Positions 11,591 to 22,186 of a stretch of 64,000 bases of DNA are shown here, in pieces. A program made the translations under genes and the position numbers. This DNA comes from Gonocerus acuteangulatus (lineage: Eukaryota; Arthropoda; Insecta; Hemiptera; Coreidae). The notes under the pieces were generated by a model. That model made no database searches and was not told the origin of the DNA. It saw only the letters and a program-made list of their open reading frames with translations. The stretch is from positions 55,372,603-55,436,602 of the forward strand of contig OX328124.1 in NCBI GenBank assembly GCA_946811695.1, in the 5' to 3' direction. Within the stretch, counting starts at the first letter, position 1. Every line of letters starts with the position of its first letter.

Positions 11591-11810
11591 AACTCATGCT
11601 CTGTGTTAATTTAATTGTTCCGATTTATTTCTGCTGTTAGTACTAGACATTATGTATAATTTTTTTTCTTTTATACGAGGGTTATCGCAAGTAAACGACA
11701 ATACTTGCGAACCATGATAAATTTTAGAGGGGCTACAACAGCTGTGATAACTAGATGTAGCCAGTGTTCTCGAAAGGAGGCGCCAATTGTAGCAACTTCT
11801 ATGATTTTTT

Positions 11811-11820
11811 AAGTAATTCT
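11811..11820. repeat. Target-site duplication, left copy
   Basis: AAGTAATTCT occurs here and again at 16221-16230, directly after the poly(A) tail of the Jockey-type element, so it defines both ends of the insertion. Confidence 0.88.
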
Positions 11821-11975
11821 CAGTCAGTGTCAGTATTCCGAGGAGTGAGGACCCTGAGCTCCCGAGGATTAGTGTCAACGTGTTCTGCCCCGCTTTAGAG
11901 GGCCAGCCCTCTATTCTTTATTCCTTCTTTTTTCTTTTTTTTACTTAATTTCAAATCATCAAGTTTTTTCACAAA

Positions 11976-13136
11976 ATGGAATTAACTGAAGCTTCAACAT
12001 CTAAAAACTGGAACACAGTACCACCGGCCAAAAGGAAGCGACCACCACATTCTCCCATAAAAGATGAAATCAAGATACAAACCTCAAATATATATGAGAT
12101 TTTCTCAGATATGTCCGACGAAGACGAGGGAATAATAGAAGAAAATACCTCCAAAAACATTAAAGTGCCACCTTTAGTCCTTTATAATCAAATGAAATCA
12201 ATAAAAAACAACATAGACTATATAAAAAGTAAATTGAAAAATAATTTCCATGTAAAATATAAAGGCAATAGAACAATATGGTATCCCACAACTAAAGAAG
12301 ATTATAACGAACTCAAAAAAGTATTCGCTGAATCTAGTGCTGAATTCCATACTTATACTCTTCAAGAAGAAAAAGAGCCCAGAATAGTTCTCAAAGGACT
12401 ACCAGCTAATTTCGACATAAATGAAATTAAACAAGAGCTAGAACACCAAAATGTTCTCGTTAAGGAAATAATTCAGCTACAGAAGAAACTGGAGGACAAT
12501 AATTATCAAAAATTACCAATATTTATAGTAAAAGTTAGCAATATAACCCAACTCAGCACTATAAAAACCATAAAAACAATTTCCAACGTGGTAGTCTACT
12601 GGGAAAAAGTTAAAACCAGAAATAATATAACCCAATGCTATAAGTGCCAATCATATTTTCATGTAGCCAGGAATTGTTACAGGAAACCAAAGTGTTTAAA
12701 ATGTGCAGGTGAACATTTAAGCTCGAACTGTCCCAATCAAAATACAGCAACACCAGTCTGTGCCAACTGTGGTAAACATCATCAAGCAAATGATGAAACA
12801 TGTGAAGTGAGAATCAGACAGTTGGAAATAAAAAACAGAAAACTCCTGCTGAAGCAATCTTGGAACTCCACCAAACGACCAGAATTCTCACAACATGACT
12901 TTCCACCTCTACCACCTTCCAGACCCATCAATAACTTCACACCGAGAGAAGAAACCCAACCAACAGGTAGTGGACTATTTGATGGTTTTAAAGAATTTAA
13001 ATCTATTTTCAATTCATTAGATATAAGTAAATTAATTAGAATAGCCAAGTCCACCTTTTCAAAAATAAAACAAACAACAGACCCAATTGAAAAAATAACA
13101 GTAATTATTGAATCTGTAATGGAATATTTTGAATAA
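11976..13136 (+). CDS. Jockey-type ORF1, Gag-like RNA-binding protein with zinc knuckles
   Basis: The 386-residue protein starts at an ATG in good context (ACAAAATGG). A charged N-terminus contains a basic stretch (AKRKRPP, about residues 19-25), which may act in nuclear targeting. The middle (about 100-215) resembles the nucleic-acid-binding fold of Jockey Gag proteins. From about residue 221 there are three knuckles: CYKC....H....C, CLKC...H....C and CANC.......C. The C-terminus has DFPPLPPSRP. The role, from family knowledge, is packaging of element RNA and chaperone activity. The stop is one base before the ORF2 ATG. Confidence 0.9.
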   Translation: MELTEASTSKNWNTVPPAKRKRPPHSPIKDEIKIQTSNIYEIFSDMSDEDEGIIEENTSKNIKVPPLVLYNQMKSIKNNIDYIKSKLKNNFHVKYKGNRTIWYPTTKEDYNELKKVFAESSAEFHTYTLQEEKEPRIVLKGLPANFDINEIKQELEHQNVLVKEIIQLQKKLEDNNYQKLPIFIVKVSNITQLSTIKTIKTISNVVVYWEKVKTRNNITQCYKCQSYFHVARNCYRKPKCLKCAGEHLSSNCPNQNTATPVCANCGKHHQANDETCEVRIRQLEIKNRKLLLKQSWNSTKRPEFSQHDFPPLPPSRPINNFTPREETQPTGSGLFDGFKEFKSIFNSLDISKLIRIAKSTFSKIKQTTDPIEKITVIIESVMEYFE

Positions 13137-13137
13137 T

Positions 13138-15843
13138 ATGGATACATTAGGTACACATTCAACACATGATGAAAAAATAAACACCCTCTTTTGGAACTGT
13201 TGTTCCATTAAAAACAAAAACCTCCAGTTTAAATATTTTCTATCCCAAAATGATGTTGCTATAGCTGGCCTTTGCGAAACTAAACTAGACACAAATATAA
13301 ATTTCACAGTTCCCTATTACAAGGTGTACCGTAATGACAGGAACACCAATGGAGGTGGAGTAGCAATAATAATAAAAAATACTATCCATCATACCCAAAT
13401 CAATATCCCCAAACTCAAAAATATTGAGGCTGTTGGTGTTAAACTTCATTCACTACCCCACAATCATATAGTAATATCTGCCTATTTACCTCCGGATAAA
13501 GAATTGTTAATAGAGGATATGGATAAGATTATGAATCTTGGGCATAAAGTAATAATCATGTCTGATCTCAACTCAAAAAATGTCGCGTGGAACTGCCGCA
13601 AAAATAACAAAAATGGTAAAATTCTTCTAAACTACATTTTAAATAAAAACCTATCTATCATTGCTCCTGACCAGCCAACATTTTATTCTGCCGACGTTAG
13701 AAAGAAACCAGATATCTTAGATATTCTCATAACCAAAAATACACAGGCATGCACAGGAACCATTTCAATAAACAATCTCTCATCAGATCATAATGCTATC
13801 ATATTTAGGATAAACACAAAGGCCCAGAAAAATAAAACACAGAGAGGCCCGATTGACTGGGTAAAATTCAGAAAAATTATCTCGGAACAAATTGATGAAT
13901 CCGAAATTACAAATATTGAAGGGCTAGAATCATTTATCTCACAATTCACAGAAAACATTAATTCAGCTGTTAAAAAATCAAGTAATATTGCTCGAAATAA
14001 ACCTAATCATAATAAGAAAACCCCATTTTCCAGAATTCTTGAACTAATTTTCAAACTAAAAAACAAATTTCGGAGATTAGCTCAAAAATCGCAAAATAAG
14101 CTTTACAAAAGATACGAAATATTACTCTCTAAAATTATTAATAATATATTGTGGAAAGAAAAGAACCGCACATTAAATAAAAAGTTAGCCGAAATAAACT
14201 GCAGAACAAAACTATGGGAACTACACAGAATATTTAAAAGTAGAAATAAGTCATATCTTCCTCCTCTAACATACGACAATGAAATAGCCAACACCACACA
14301 GGAAAAAGTAGAGCTTTTAGCAAAGTATTTTCAATCCGTTCATTCTCAAAATTTACAACTTGGCAGCAAATATAGTTCCAGAAAAATAACAACCGCTGTA
14401 AAGAAAAAATTAAATGAAATTAAAAATATTGAAACCCCCAAAACCGCTGCTGCTTCTTATTCAGAAATTTACAAAATTATCAGAACCCTAAAAATAAATA
14501 AATGCCCGGGAAACGACAACATCCGTCCTATCCATATAAAAAATCTGCCACCTTCTGGGATTAAAAGTATATTAAAAATAGTTAATGGAATCTTAAAATT
14601 ACAATACTTTCCGAATGTATGGAAAAAAGCAGTCATAAAACCAATTCCAAAACCGGGTAAAAATCTTCATAACGCTCAAAATTACAGACCTATAAGTTTA
14701 TTATGTACACTCGGAAAAATCGCGGAAAAAATAATTTTAAAAAGAATAAACCAACATCTAATTAAAAACAAAATCCTAATAAACGAACAATTCGGATTTA
14801 GAACTAAACACAGCACTGCAGCACAGTTAGCAAGACTTGTCGACTTTGTTACAGAAAATTTCAATAATAAAAAACATACAGGTCTATTATTACTAGATAT
14901 AGAAAAGGCGTTTGACACAACTTGGCATGATGGCATGATCTTCAAAATGATACAAATGGAATTTTCCCCTTACTTAATAAACATTATCCAATCCTACATC
15001 AGAAATAGGCTTTTTATAGTCTCACTAGATGGTATAAATTCAGGAATAAAAAATATCCCCGCAGGCCTACCGCAAGGATCGGCTCTTAGTGCAACTCTTT
15101 ATATTATCTACATAAACGACATACCAAGATTTCCAAATACACAATTATCTCTGTTTGCCGACGATAAATGTGCTTACACCGCCTCATATAGAATAGATAC
15201 TATCAAAAATCGTCTTGCAGCTGTAATGAATAGATTAAATATATATTTCAAAAAGTGGAAAATCAGAGTAAACAAAAACAAAATCCAAGCCATAATATTC
15301 ACAAAACGCAGGCCCCAGCTGGAACACAATATAATCATTGATAATGAAATAATACCCTGGCAAAGTAAAATTAAATATTTAGGTGTAGTTCTCGATAGAG
15401 GGCTAACTTTTACTCAACATATAAACGAAGTATGTAATAAAGCGAATAAAGCCCTTTGCCAAATATACCCGTACTTCAACAGAAAATCAAAGTTAAGCTC
15501 TGAAAATAAAATACAATTATACAAATCCTGCATTAGATCTATATTAACCTATGCTTGTCCCGTCTGGAGTTCTACATGTAATAGTAACTATAAGAAATTA
15601 CAAATTTTTCAAAATAAATGTATAAGAATAGCAAATAACTTACCCAGATGCACCAAAATAGAAACACTTCATAAAATATCCAATATTCCGCACATAAAAT
15701 TCTTCATACACAAGCTCACATATAAGTTTTTTAAAGCATGCAAGGGAAAACCTAACCCACTGATTAAGAATATAGGTAACTATAGCAAAAGTAGCACTAA
15801 GAGATATGTACATAAAAGGACAAAACATATATTATTGAAATAA
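13138..15843 (+). CDS. Jockey-type ORF2, APE endonuclease and reverse transcriptase
   Basis: I start this at the ATG 13138-13140, one base after the ORF1 TAA (TAATATG); the frame is open a few codons farther upstream but has no earlier ATG there. That arrangement suggests termination-reinitiation. The protein has about 901 residues. The endonuclease spans about 1-235: WNCCSIKNK, GLCETKL (the catalytic E), MSDLNSKNVAWNC and SSDHNAI. The RT follows: KCPGNDNI, NYRPISLLC, LLLDIEKAFD, GLPQGSALSATL and the catalytic FADD near residue 673-676. The enzyme nicks the target and primes cDNA synthesis on it. No RNase H or stop is present, and codon use is strongly A/T-ended. Confidence 0.93.
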   Translation: MDTLGTHSTHDEKINTLFWNCCSIKNKNLQFKYFLSQNDVAIAGLCETKLDTNINFTVPYYKVYRNDRNTNGGGVAIIIKNTIHHTQINIPKLKNIEAVGVKLHSLPHNHIVISAYLPPDKELLIEDMDKIMNLGHKVIIMSDLNSKNVAWNCRKNNKNGKILLNYILNKNLSIIAPDQPTFYSADVRKKPDILDILITKNTQACTGTISINNLSSDHNAIIFRINTKAQKNKTQRGPIDWVKFRKIISEQIDESEITNIEGLESFISQFTENINSAVKKSSNIARNKPNHNKKTPFSRILELIFKLKNKFRRLAQKSQNKLYKRYEILLSKIINNILWKEKNRTLNKKLAEINCRTKLWELHRIFKSRNKSYLPPLTYDNEIANTTQEKVELLAKYFQSVHSQNLQLGSKYSSRKITTAVKKKLNEIKNIETPKTAAASYSEIYKIIRTLKINKCPGNDNIRPIHIKNLPPSGIKSILKIVNGILKLQYFPNVWKKAVIKPIPKPGKNLHNAQNYRPISLLCTLGKIAEKIILKRINQHLIKNKILINEQFGFRTKHSTAAQLARLVDFVTENFNNKKHTGLLLLDIEKAFDTTWHDGMIFKMIQMEFSPYLINIIQSYIRNRLFIVSLDGINSGIKNIPAGLPQGSALSATLYIIYINDIPRFPNTQLSLFADDKCAYTASYRIDTIKNRLAAVMNRLNIYFKKWKIRVNKNKIQAIIFTKRRPQLEHNIIIDNEIIPWQSKIKYLGVVLDRGLTFTQHINEVCNKANKALCQIYPYFNRKSKLSSENKIQLYKSCIRSILTYACPVWSSTCNSNYKKLQIFQNKCIRIANNLPRCTKIETLHKISNIPHIKFFIHKLTYKFFKACKGKPNPLIKNIGNYSKSSTKRYVHKRTKHILLK

Positions 15844-16177
15844 GTATAAAAGACTATGCCGAGTGCATGCCAAGAACTGGGTTATGCTATCAGGAGTGAG
15901 ATCACTATACATACACATTACTCATTAATCCCTAACTGTATATTCTATTGTATATATATAAATAGTACTTCTTATTATTAACTATTTTCCTTCCAAATAA
16001 CGAATTTTATATTTACTCTCACAATGTAATAGAGCAAAGAAATGTAGATACATTTCATGCATTAAAGTTATTGTCATTGACATTGAAGTTAATTTGTTTT
16101 AAATTGTAAATTTATCCTTGTGGTCTGGAGGTACACAATGTTTATATCATGCTTTGTTTTTATATCAAATAAACAGT

Positions 16178-16220
<43 letters not shown>

Positions 16221-16226
<6 letters not shown>

Positions 16227-16230
16227 TTCT
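16221..16230. repeat. Target-site duplication, right copy
   Basis: AAGTAATTCT directly after the poly(A) tail; partner of 11811-11820. Confidence 0.88.
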
Positions 16231-17270
16231 ACTTTTTTTTTAATTCAACTTTAATTTAAGACTTACTGAAATCATAAAATATAAATTTCATCAAGAATAA
16301 TCTTATTTATTTGCGATAAGATCACAAAAATAAACATCATATTAGTATTATTTATGAGTTGATTTCCTCCCTAAATTTCAAATTGCATGATAATATTTCC
16401 AATTATATTAAACAATTAAGAGATAATAAGAATATTTCTTAGAAGAGTTGTGATTCTTGAAAATACCTAACTAGATAATAGCTAACTACACTTTTTTATT
16501 TTTATCAACTTTTTGAACAGTTAGTGAAGTTTAAAAAAAATACTTGTAAACATTGAAAATGCTATAGCCGTAAAAAAAATTCAATGCTGATTTCAAGAAC
16601 ATAAGATAACGTCAAAAAATAACGTGTACAAGCAGGGAAAATCGGAGCTTTTCTACGAAAAATACGGTTATTTTGAATAACCTTTAGAACAGCATAGATC
16701 TGGAACAAGAACAGATAGAAACATGCAGTTAGCAGGGTTTAAATAGATTTTTCCCTGCATGTTTCGCACCCTTTTTTTGCTTCTTCAGGGGAACCTGATA
16801 TAAAAATAAAACAACTTATTGTCTTAAGATGATGAGGAGAACCTTCCACTGGGAGGCCCACGTCCAGGCTCAGAGTTTTAAGAAGAAATAATAGGGATAT
16901 TAATGAATCGACAAGGCCACTTACCACAGAAACCTAGAATACGATCAAATTAAAATAAGTTAAAAATCATACAAAAAGGAAAGGGAGAGGATTGCTTAAC
17001 ATTCCTAAGATTGTTTAATTCATTTTATTTAATGAATCGAGTTCATACGTCAATAGGATTAATCGGATTACCAAAATACCACCGTTTCTAAAAGTGGAGG
17101 AGTAGGAAGTCTCAAGTACGAAGATTGTTGGTCACTCTGTCGCTGAAATAAAAGCCTATCTAAAAACTAAATACAAAAAACTTATTGCAATATTTTTTAT
17201 ACTATTGAACCAAACGAACCTTATTTAAAATATAACCACTTTGATAATTCCCTTTCTTCCATGAGTAATC
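16231..17270. other. AT-rich spacer upstream of CP2
   Basis: I see no gene. This sequence was joined to the region ending at 11820 before the Jockey insertion. Confidence 0.5.
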
Positions 17271-17274
17271 ATAG

Positions 17275-17317
17275 TGGTGGGGTGTGCGGCCTTGCCGGGG
17301 TTTCGCAGTATAAAAAG
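17275..17317 (+). promoter_or_regulatory. CP2 promoter: shared upstream block and TATA box
   Basis: GGTGGGGTGTGCGGCCTTG and GGGGTTT (17275-17303) precede TATAAAAAG (17309-17317). Similar blocks precede the TATA boxes of CP3, CP4 and CP5. Transcription probably starts near GGCACAGTAC, about 10 bases before the ATG. Confidence 0.75.
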
Positions 17318-17349
17318 GGCGCGCGGACCAATGTTGGCACAGTACAGTC

Positions 17350-18044
17350 ATGGCTTTCAACAAGGTGAGTTCAATGACAGTGCTTTCGTGATCTTGTGAC
17401 TGTGAATTTAGCAGATAGTATAGTTCGTATCTATGTTTCAGGTCGTCATCCTCGCCGCTATGGTAGCAGTCGCTAGGGCCGGAGTGATCGGCGCTCCAGC
17501 AGTACTTGCTCCAGGTGCACCCATCGCCGCTAGGGCTTATGCCTCTCCCTACGCCACCTACGCCGCTCCACTCGCCGCCAGGGCATACGCTGCACCTCTC
17601 GCTGTTGCCCATGCTCCCGTCGCCCGAGTTGCTGCTCCAGTCGCAGTAGCCCACGCCGCCGTCGACGAGTACGACCCACACCCACAGTACAGCTACGCCT
17701 ATGACATCCAGGACGCTCTCACCGGAGACTCCAAGAACCAGCACGAGACTCGTGATGGAGATGTTGTCCAGGGAAGCTACTCCCTCATCGAACCCGATGG
17801 TTCCAGGAGGACCGTCGAATACACCGCCGATCCAGTCAACGGATTCAACGCCGTCGTACACAAGGATGCTGGCGTCCACGCTGCCCCTGCTGTTGCTAAA
17901 GTCGCTGCTCCTCTTGCCGTAGCTGCCCCAGTTGCTCGTTATGCTGCACCTCTCGCTGTTGCTCATGCTCCAGTTGCCCGTGTTGCTGCTCCTCTCGCCG
18001 TCGCCCATGCCCCAGTCGCTTATGGACACGCCCTTTACCACTAA
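17350..18044 (+). CDS. RR-2 cuticular protein, copy CP2
   Basis: Exon 1 is 17350-17364 and exon 2 is 17442-18044; the 77-base intron has GTGAG and TTTCAG. The 205-residue product has a signal peptide (residues 1-18), an Ala-rich arm (19-79), the R&R domain (about 88-149, [12 protein letters not shown] variant) and a tail of [14 protein letters not shown] repeats. Residues such as [19 protein letters not shown] and GFNAVV match the RR-2 pattern of aromatic and glycine positions used for chitin binding. In-frame sequence before exon 2 (ATGTTTCAG) is intronic, so a start there is not used. I treat this as the reference form: full length and without obvious defects. Confidence 0.96.
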
Positions 18045-18344
18045 TGTTATAAAATTCTGTATTTATTTGAAAATTAAAAAAAAAAAATATTAAAACTAAA
18101 AATATAATTTTTTTTGTGTGAGTAAAATTATCATTATAAACGTTTAGTCTTATTTAGTTTTTATAAGGTCACAAAGTTTTTAATCATAAGATTACCTTGT
18201 GATTACATAATTTTCATATTATTTATATAGTCAGAAATCAGGACTTGTTTACCATCTCGAAGTTACCATAGAGCAATATGAAATGAGGAGCATTCTACCA
18301 TAGCTGGAATTAGAAGAACTCGGTTGAAATGGCCTTTAAAACAA

Positions 18345-18346
<2 letters not shown>

Positions 18347-18405
<59 letters not shown>
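18347..18405. repeat. (TA)n microsatellite
   Basis: About 29 TA units, about 300 bases after CP2, followed by ACACAGCCACATAGCC. No M-family flank recognised. Confidence 0.95.
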
Positions 18406-18410
<5 letters not shown>

Positions 18411-19360
18411 CCACATAGCCCACACATTTAAAAATGAATTATTTATTCATGTGCCTAAAGTCTCTAGCACTAAAATTCGAGAGTCTTGTATTGTCGGTAA
18501 AAATGTTTGACGCCATAATGAGTTTTGATGGGAATGCCGGAACAATGTTTACCAGAATGCTACTGGAACGTGAATGTTCGGTGAACCGTACCGGAAACAT
18601 AGTCCGTTCTCTGCGGTAAATCATAATACAAACGGGAACCTTGTTTACACCCTTTCTACCATCCAGCTCCTCCCATAAAGCTTGAGCTCATTGGGAGTAG
18701 CCTAGGCTACTTCATTGGGACAATTTCCCGGAGAAAATGCACTAGTCTGCTCTCGGCTAATGACTCACATTCGCAGAGTATATGCTGTGAGGGTTTCTCT
18801 TCCTCGAGGCACCAATGACAGGTACGATCCCCAATTTTTAAACGAAACGGTTTGTTTTATATTCAAAAATAATCAGACAAAAATTGAAGATCATTCTTAT
18901 TATTATCTAAAAAAGTTATCCTAACATTGGCCATTTCTTAGGAAAGGCTATTCAAAAATTTACTTTAGTAGTTTTGGCTATTTACACCATTGGACCCATA
19001 ATTTAAGTAAAACCATTAGTGTGCGTGACTAATACATTAATACTGCATGACAATTCTCAGAACAAGAACTGAATAGAAACGGAATCCCTTAGTTTATGTG
19101 TCCATGAGCCACAGACAGCTACCTGCTCCTCTTTCAATGGTCCCAAACAAAAATACTGTTACTGCCAAAGCTAGAAATTTACCACCACTTCTGAAATGAC
19201 GGTCTTACATTTGATAATATTAAACTCTAACAGGATGATAAAGTAGTTCCTCTTTTTTTATCGTCTCTGTTTACCTCGGATATTAATTTTTTTTTTCACT
19301 GTTTATCCTACTTCTTAATTGGTTGTTGTTATTTTGATTGCATTTTTTTTTTCAATAAAA
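18406..19360. other. Spacer without a recognised gene
   Basis: A short open frame at 18434-18619 is also open on the opposite strand and shows no domain. I do not call it. Confidence 0.45.
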
Positions 19361-19369
19361 CTTGATAAG

Positions 19370-19854
19370 TAAATGAGAAGGATGTTTGTATTTTGTATTG
19401 ACTTAGAGTGTCTTGGTTTAGAATAGGCAGAACCAGATTGTGTAATTTCCGCTTTTGTGTAACTCGCCTACTGTCAGTTCGAGGGGATGTTGACACTTTT
19501 CAGGAAAAAAAGGTAAAAAAAAATGTTTATTTCTGTTCTAAGGTTTCCAAATTATACTAGAGATAAGAACGGAATCGCATTAAGATAAGATGAAGCAGTT
19601 CCTGCGAGTCGGACTTTTTTAATTACTTGTTGTTTTTTTAAATTGAATTTTTCAGCAAAATTAGTATTTTAGTAAAAAAAGACAATAAAATGATATACTA
19701 AATGGTAATGAAGTTGAGAAGGCGGGGGAGTCATTTCCGCTCAGGATACTGTCGGTTCCGTGTTGTGGCGCCTTTAATTTTCTTCTCTTTGAGATTTTAT
19801 TTTATATTTTTAACGAAAGATCAAACCTTACGAATAACCGCTTCTATAGAAGCG

Positions 19855-19922
<68 letters not shown>

Positions 19923-20010
19923 CTAAGAAATATATTCCTTTACTAATGGAACTAGAGAGATATGAACCGAACCGTGCTAAGATGTCTCAGTTCCTCCTAG
20001 TAGGAAGTTT
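19370..20010 (-). repeat. M-family 5' parts, copies M4 and M5 (reverse, in tandem)
   Basis: Two consecutive 5' parts: M4 ends near 19560-19612 with the reverse of the 5' motif (GCAGTTCCTGCGAGTCGGAC), and M5 at about 19625-20010 ends with AACCGTGCTAAGATG..CAGTTCCT. M5 holds a (TA)n array at 19857-19921, in a different position from the other M copies. Confidence 0.65.
19857..19921. repeat. (TA)n microsatellite inside M5
   Basis: About 32 TA units between GAAGCGGA and TCCTAAGA, splitting the 5' part of the M element. Confidence 0.95.
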
Positions 20011-20940
20011 TCCACTACCTGTCTCATCGTGTGCAAAAGAAAGCCTATATGCAGAGTAGATCATCTGCATTGCACCTGTCCCATCAAAAGGATAGTACTA
20101 ATGCCATGGTTACGGAAGACTACCTTGGTCGGGTCGTCCATTCTTGTAGAAGTATTATTATTATTTATATTTGTGAAGCAGGTGGACTGACCAAACATTT
20201 GATGTGACCGAAGCCTTTTTATAATTTTGGTGATCCTCCGACAGGACAGCGTAGAATTAACCATGGCCTTATCAGTACTACATTATGTTCAAATGCTAGG
20301 TTTAAACTTTTTTATCTGTCATTTATTGTTAATAATGTATGGTTCTTTTATCCGCCTAAAATATTGTTGAGAGCAAGTCCTCTTCCTCGCATATCAAAGC
20401 TGAATCCCCTGCCAATGGCTATACCATAACTAAATACTTTTATTCAAAGAATGTAAGTCGGATCTTCTAGATATCTGGCTGTTAATTTAGTTATGGTCAA
20501 GTGTTGACCGAGAAATGCAATCTTATTCTTGAAAAAATAATCATGTATATTAATGATGCAAAATTCATCGTAAAGAATTGTTTGCTTTTAATTTGAGTAC
20601 TTTTCGTGTCGACGTTTTGAGACTGTTAATGTTCATTCACTTGAATTATATTTATATGTGCTTATTCCATAATTCTTTTTTCTTCTCCTGAAGCTTCGAC
20701 ATGATTCACAGTACATCATAGAACGGTCGAAATGTCAGACTTACGAATCAACTTTAGAGGAATATAATCCATAGGGGAAACAATATTGATTTAAAGTTAA
20801 ATTGTAAAAAATTAAACGGACCAAAATAACCCAATAATTATGAATGAAAATTATTGAGCTTATTAAAACTGAATATGGAATTTTATCAAGATACTCGTAA
20901 TCCAATTAGGTCAAACAAATACTATGTTAAAAGTTTTAAT
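20011..20940. other. Spacer between M5 and CP3
   Basis: I see no gene or repeat that I can name. Confidence 0.45.
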
Positions 20941-20980
20941 ATTTTTTTTATTTTATAAATAAATACAGAATTCTAGAATA

Positions 20981-21675
20981 TTAATGGTAAAGAGCGTGTC
21001 CATAAGCGACTGGGGCATGGGCGACGGCGAGAGGAGCAGCAACACGGGCAACTGGAGCATGGGCAACAGCGAGAGGTGCAGCATAACGAGCAACTGGGGC
21101 AGCTACGGCAAGAGGAGCAGCGACTTTAGCTACAGCAGGGGCAGCGTGGACTCCAGCATCCTTCTGTACGACGGCGTTGAATCCGTTGACTGGATCGGCG
21201 GTGTATTCGACGGTCCTCCTGGAACCATCGGGTTCGATGAGGGAGTAGCTTCCCTGGACAACATCTCCATCACGAGTCTCGTGCTGGTTCTTGGAGTCTC
21301 CGGTGAGAGCGTCCTGGATGTCATAGGCGTAGCTGTACTGTGGGTGTGGGTCGTACTCGTCGACGGCGGCGTGGGCTACGGCGACTGGAGCAGCAACTCG
21401 GGCGACGGGAGCATGAGCAACAGCGAGAGGTGCAGCGTATGCCCTGGCGGCGAGAGGAGCGGCGTAGGTGGCGTAGGGAGAGGCATAAGCCCTAGCGGCG
21501 ATGGGTGCACCTGGAGCAAGTACTGCTGGGGCGCCGATCACTCCGGCCCTAGCGACTGCTACCATAGCGGCGAGGATGACGACCTGAAACATAGATACTA
21601 ACTATACTATCTGCTAAATTCACTGTCACTACAAACCGAAAGCACTGTCTCTGAACTCACCTTGTTGAAAGCCAT
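20981..21675 (-). CDS. RR-2 cuticular protein, copy CP3
   Basis: Exon 1 is 21661-21675 and exon 2 is 20981-21583 on the minus strand; the intron is 77 bases. The 205-residue product matches CP2 apart from few residues, including VVQKDAG where other copies have VVHKDAG. It faces CP2 tail to tail across 2.9 kb. Intron and promoter are closer to CP4 and CP5 than to CP1, CP6 or CP7. The gene looks intact and is expected to encode the same secreted chitin-binding protein. Confidence 0.95.
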
Positions 21676-21707
21676 GATTGTTCTGTGCCAAGACTAGGCC
21701 ACTACCC

Positions 21708-21755
21708 CTATTTATACAAGGCAACCCCGGCAAGGCCGACCGCCCCTCCACCTCG
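21708..21755 (-). promoter_or_regulatory. CP3 promoter: TATA box and upstream block
   Basis: Minus strand GTATAAATAG (21708-21717) with GGCCTTGCCGGGGTT (21723-21737) and GGTGGAGGGG farther upstream. Same order as in CP2. Confidence 0.75.
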
Positions 21756-21759
21756 ATTT

Positions 21760-22180
21760 GATGTTCAGGAACACTTATTGTGTTTTGGGTTAAACTATTT
21801 AGTTTAAATAAATTATTAAATAGTCCTTAACATTAATTAAGCATATCATCAGGGAAATTATGTATAAATTTGTAAATGATTAGACATCTTTTAAAAATTA
21901 GTTACTTAAAATTGTTCTAGGATTTCAAATAAGTAGATATTTTGGAGTAATATTTTCCAGGAAGTGTTTCACTTAAATAACGTAATAGTGTATGAAATTA
22001 TGCTAAATTAACGAAAATAAATAAAAAATTCCTTCAGACATATAAAGGGGGATAAACGAAAACGAAGGCCTACTATTCCGGTAATTGGCTTTGATGTAAA
22101 TTTTCAGTTGAAAATCTCTTCACGCGTTTCGCATTCCTCCAAACAATGATATATAAATTTTTCAGAGTAGAGGAAGTATC
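21760..22180. other. AT-rich spacer
   Basis: Nothing recognised. Confidence 0.45.
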
Positions 22181-22186
22181 AAAAAT

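Larger units (their letters stand above)
11821..16220 (+). mobile_element. Full-length Jockey-clade non-LTR retrotransposon
   Basis: The 4.4-kb element starts with CAGTCAGTGTCAG (an initiator-like 5' end), has a 155-base leader, ORF1, ORF2, a 340-base 3' UTR with AATAAA at 16168-16173, and a poly(A) tail of about 38 bases. It is flanked by a perfect 10-bp duplication. Both ORFs are open and the tail is pure A, so this looks like a recent and possibly functional insertion. RNase H is absent, as usual for Jockey. Confidence 0.92.

Noticed and set aside
17202..18041. 279-codon minus-strand open frame over CP2, and similar ones over the other CP copies
   Set aside because: It mirrors the sense gene, has no domain, and is explained by codon choice in the sense strand.
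18434..18624. Small open frames on both strands
   Set aside because: Open in both directions by chance, no domain, no codon bias like the real genes.
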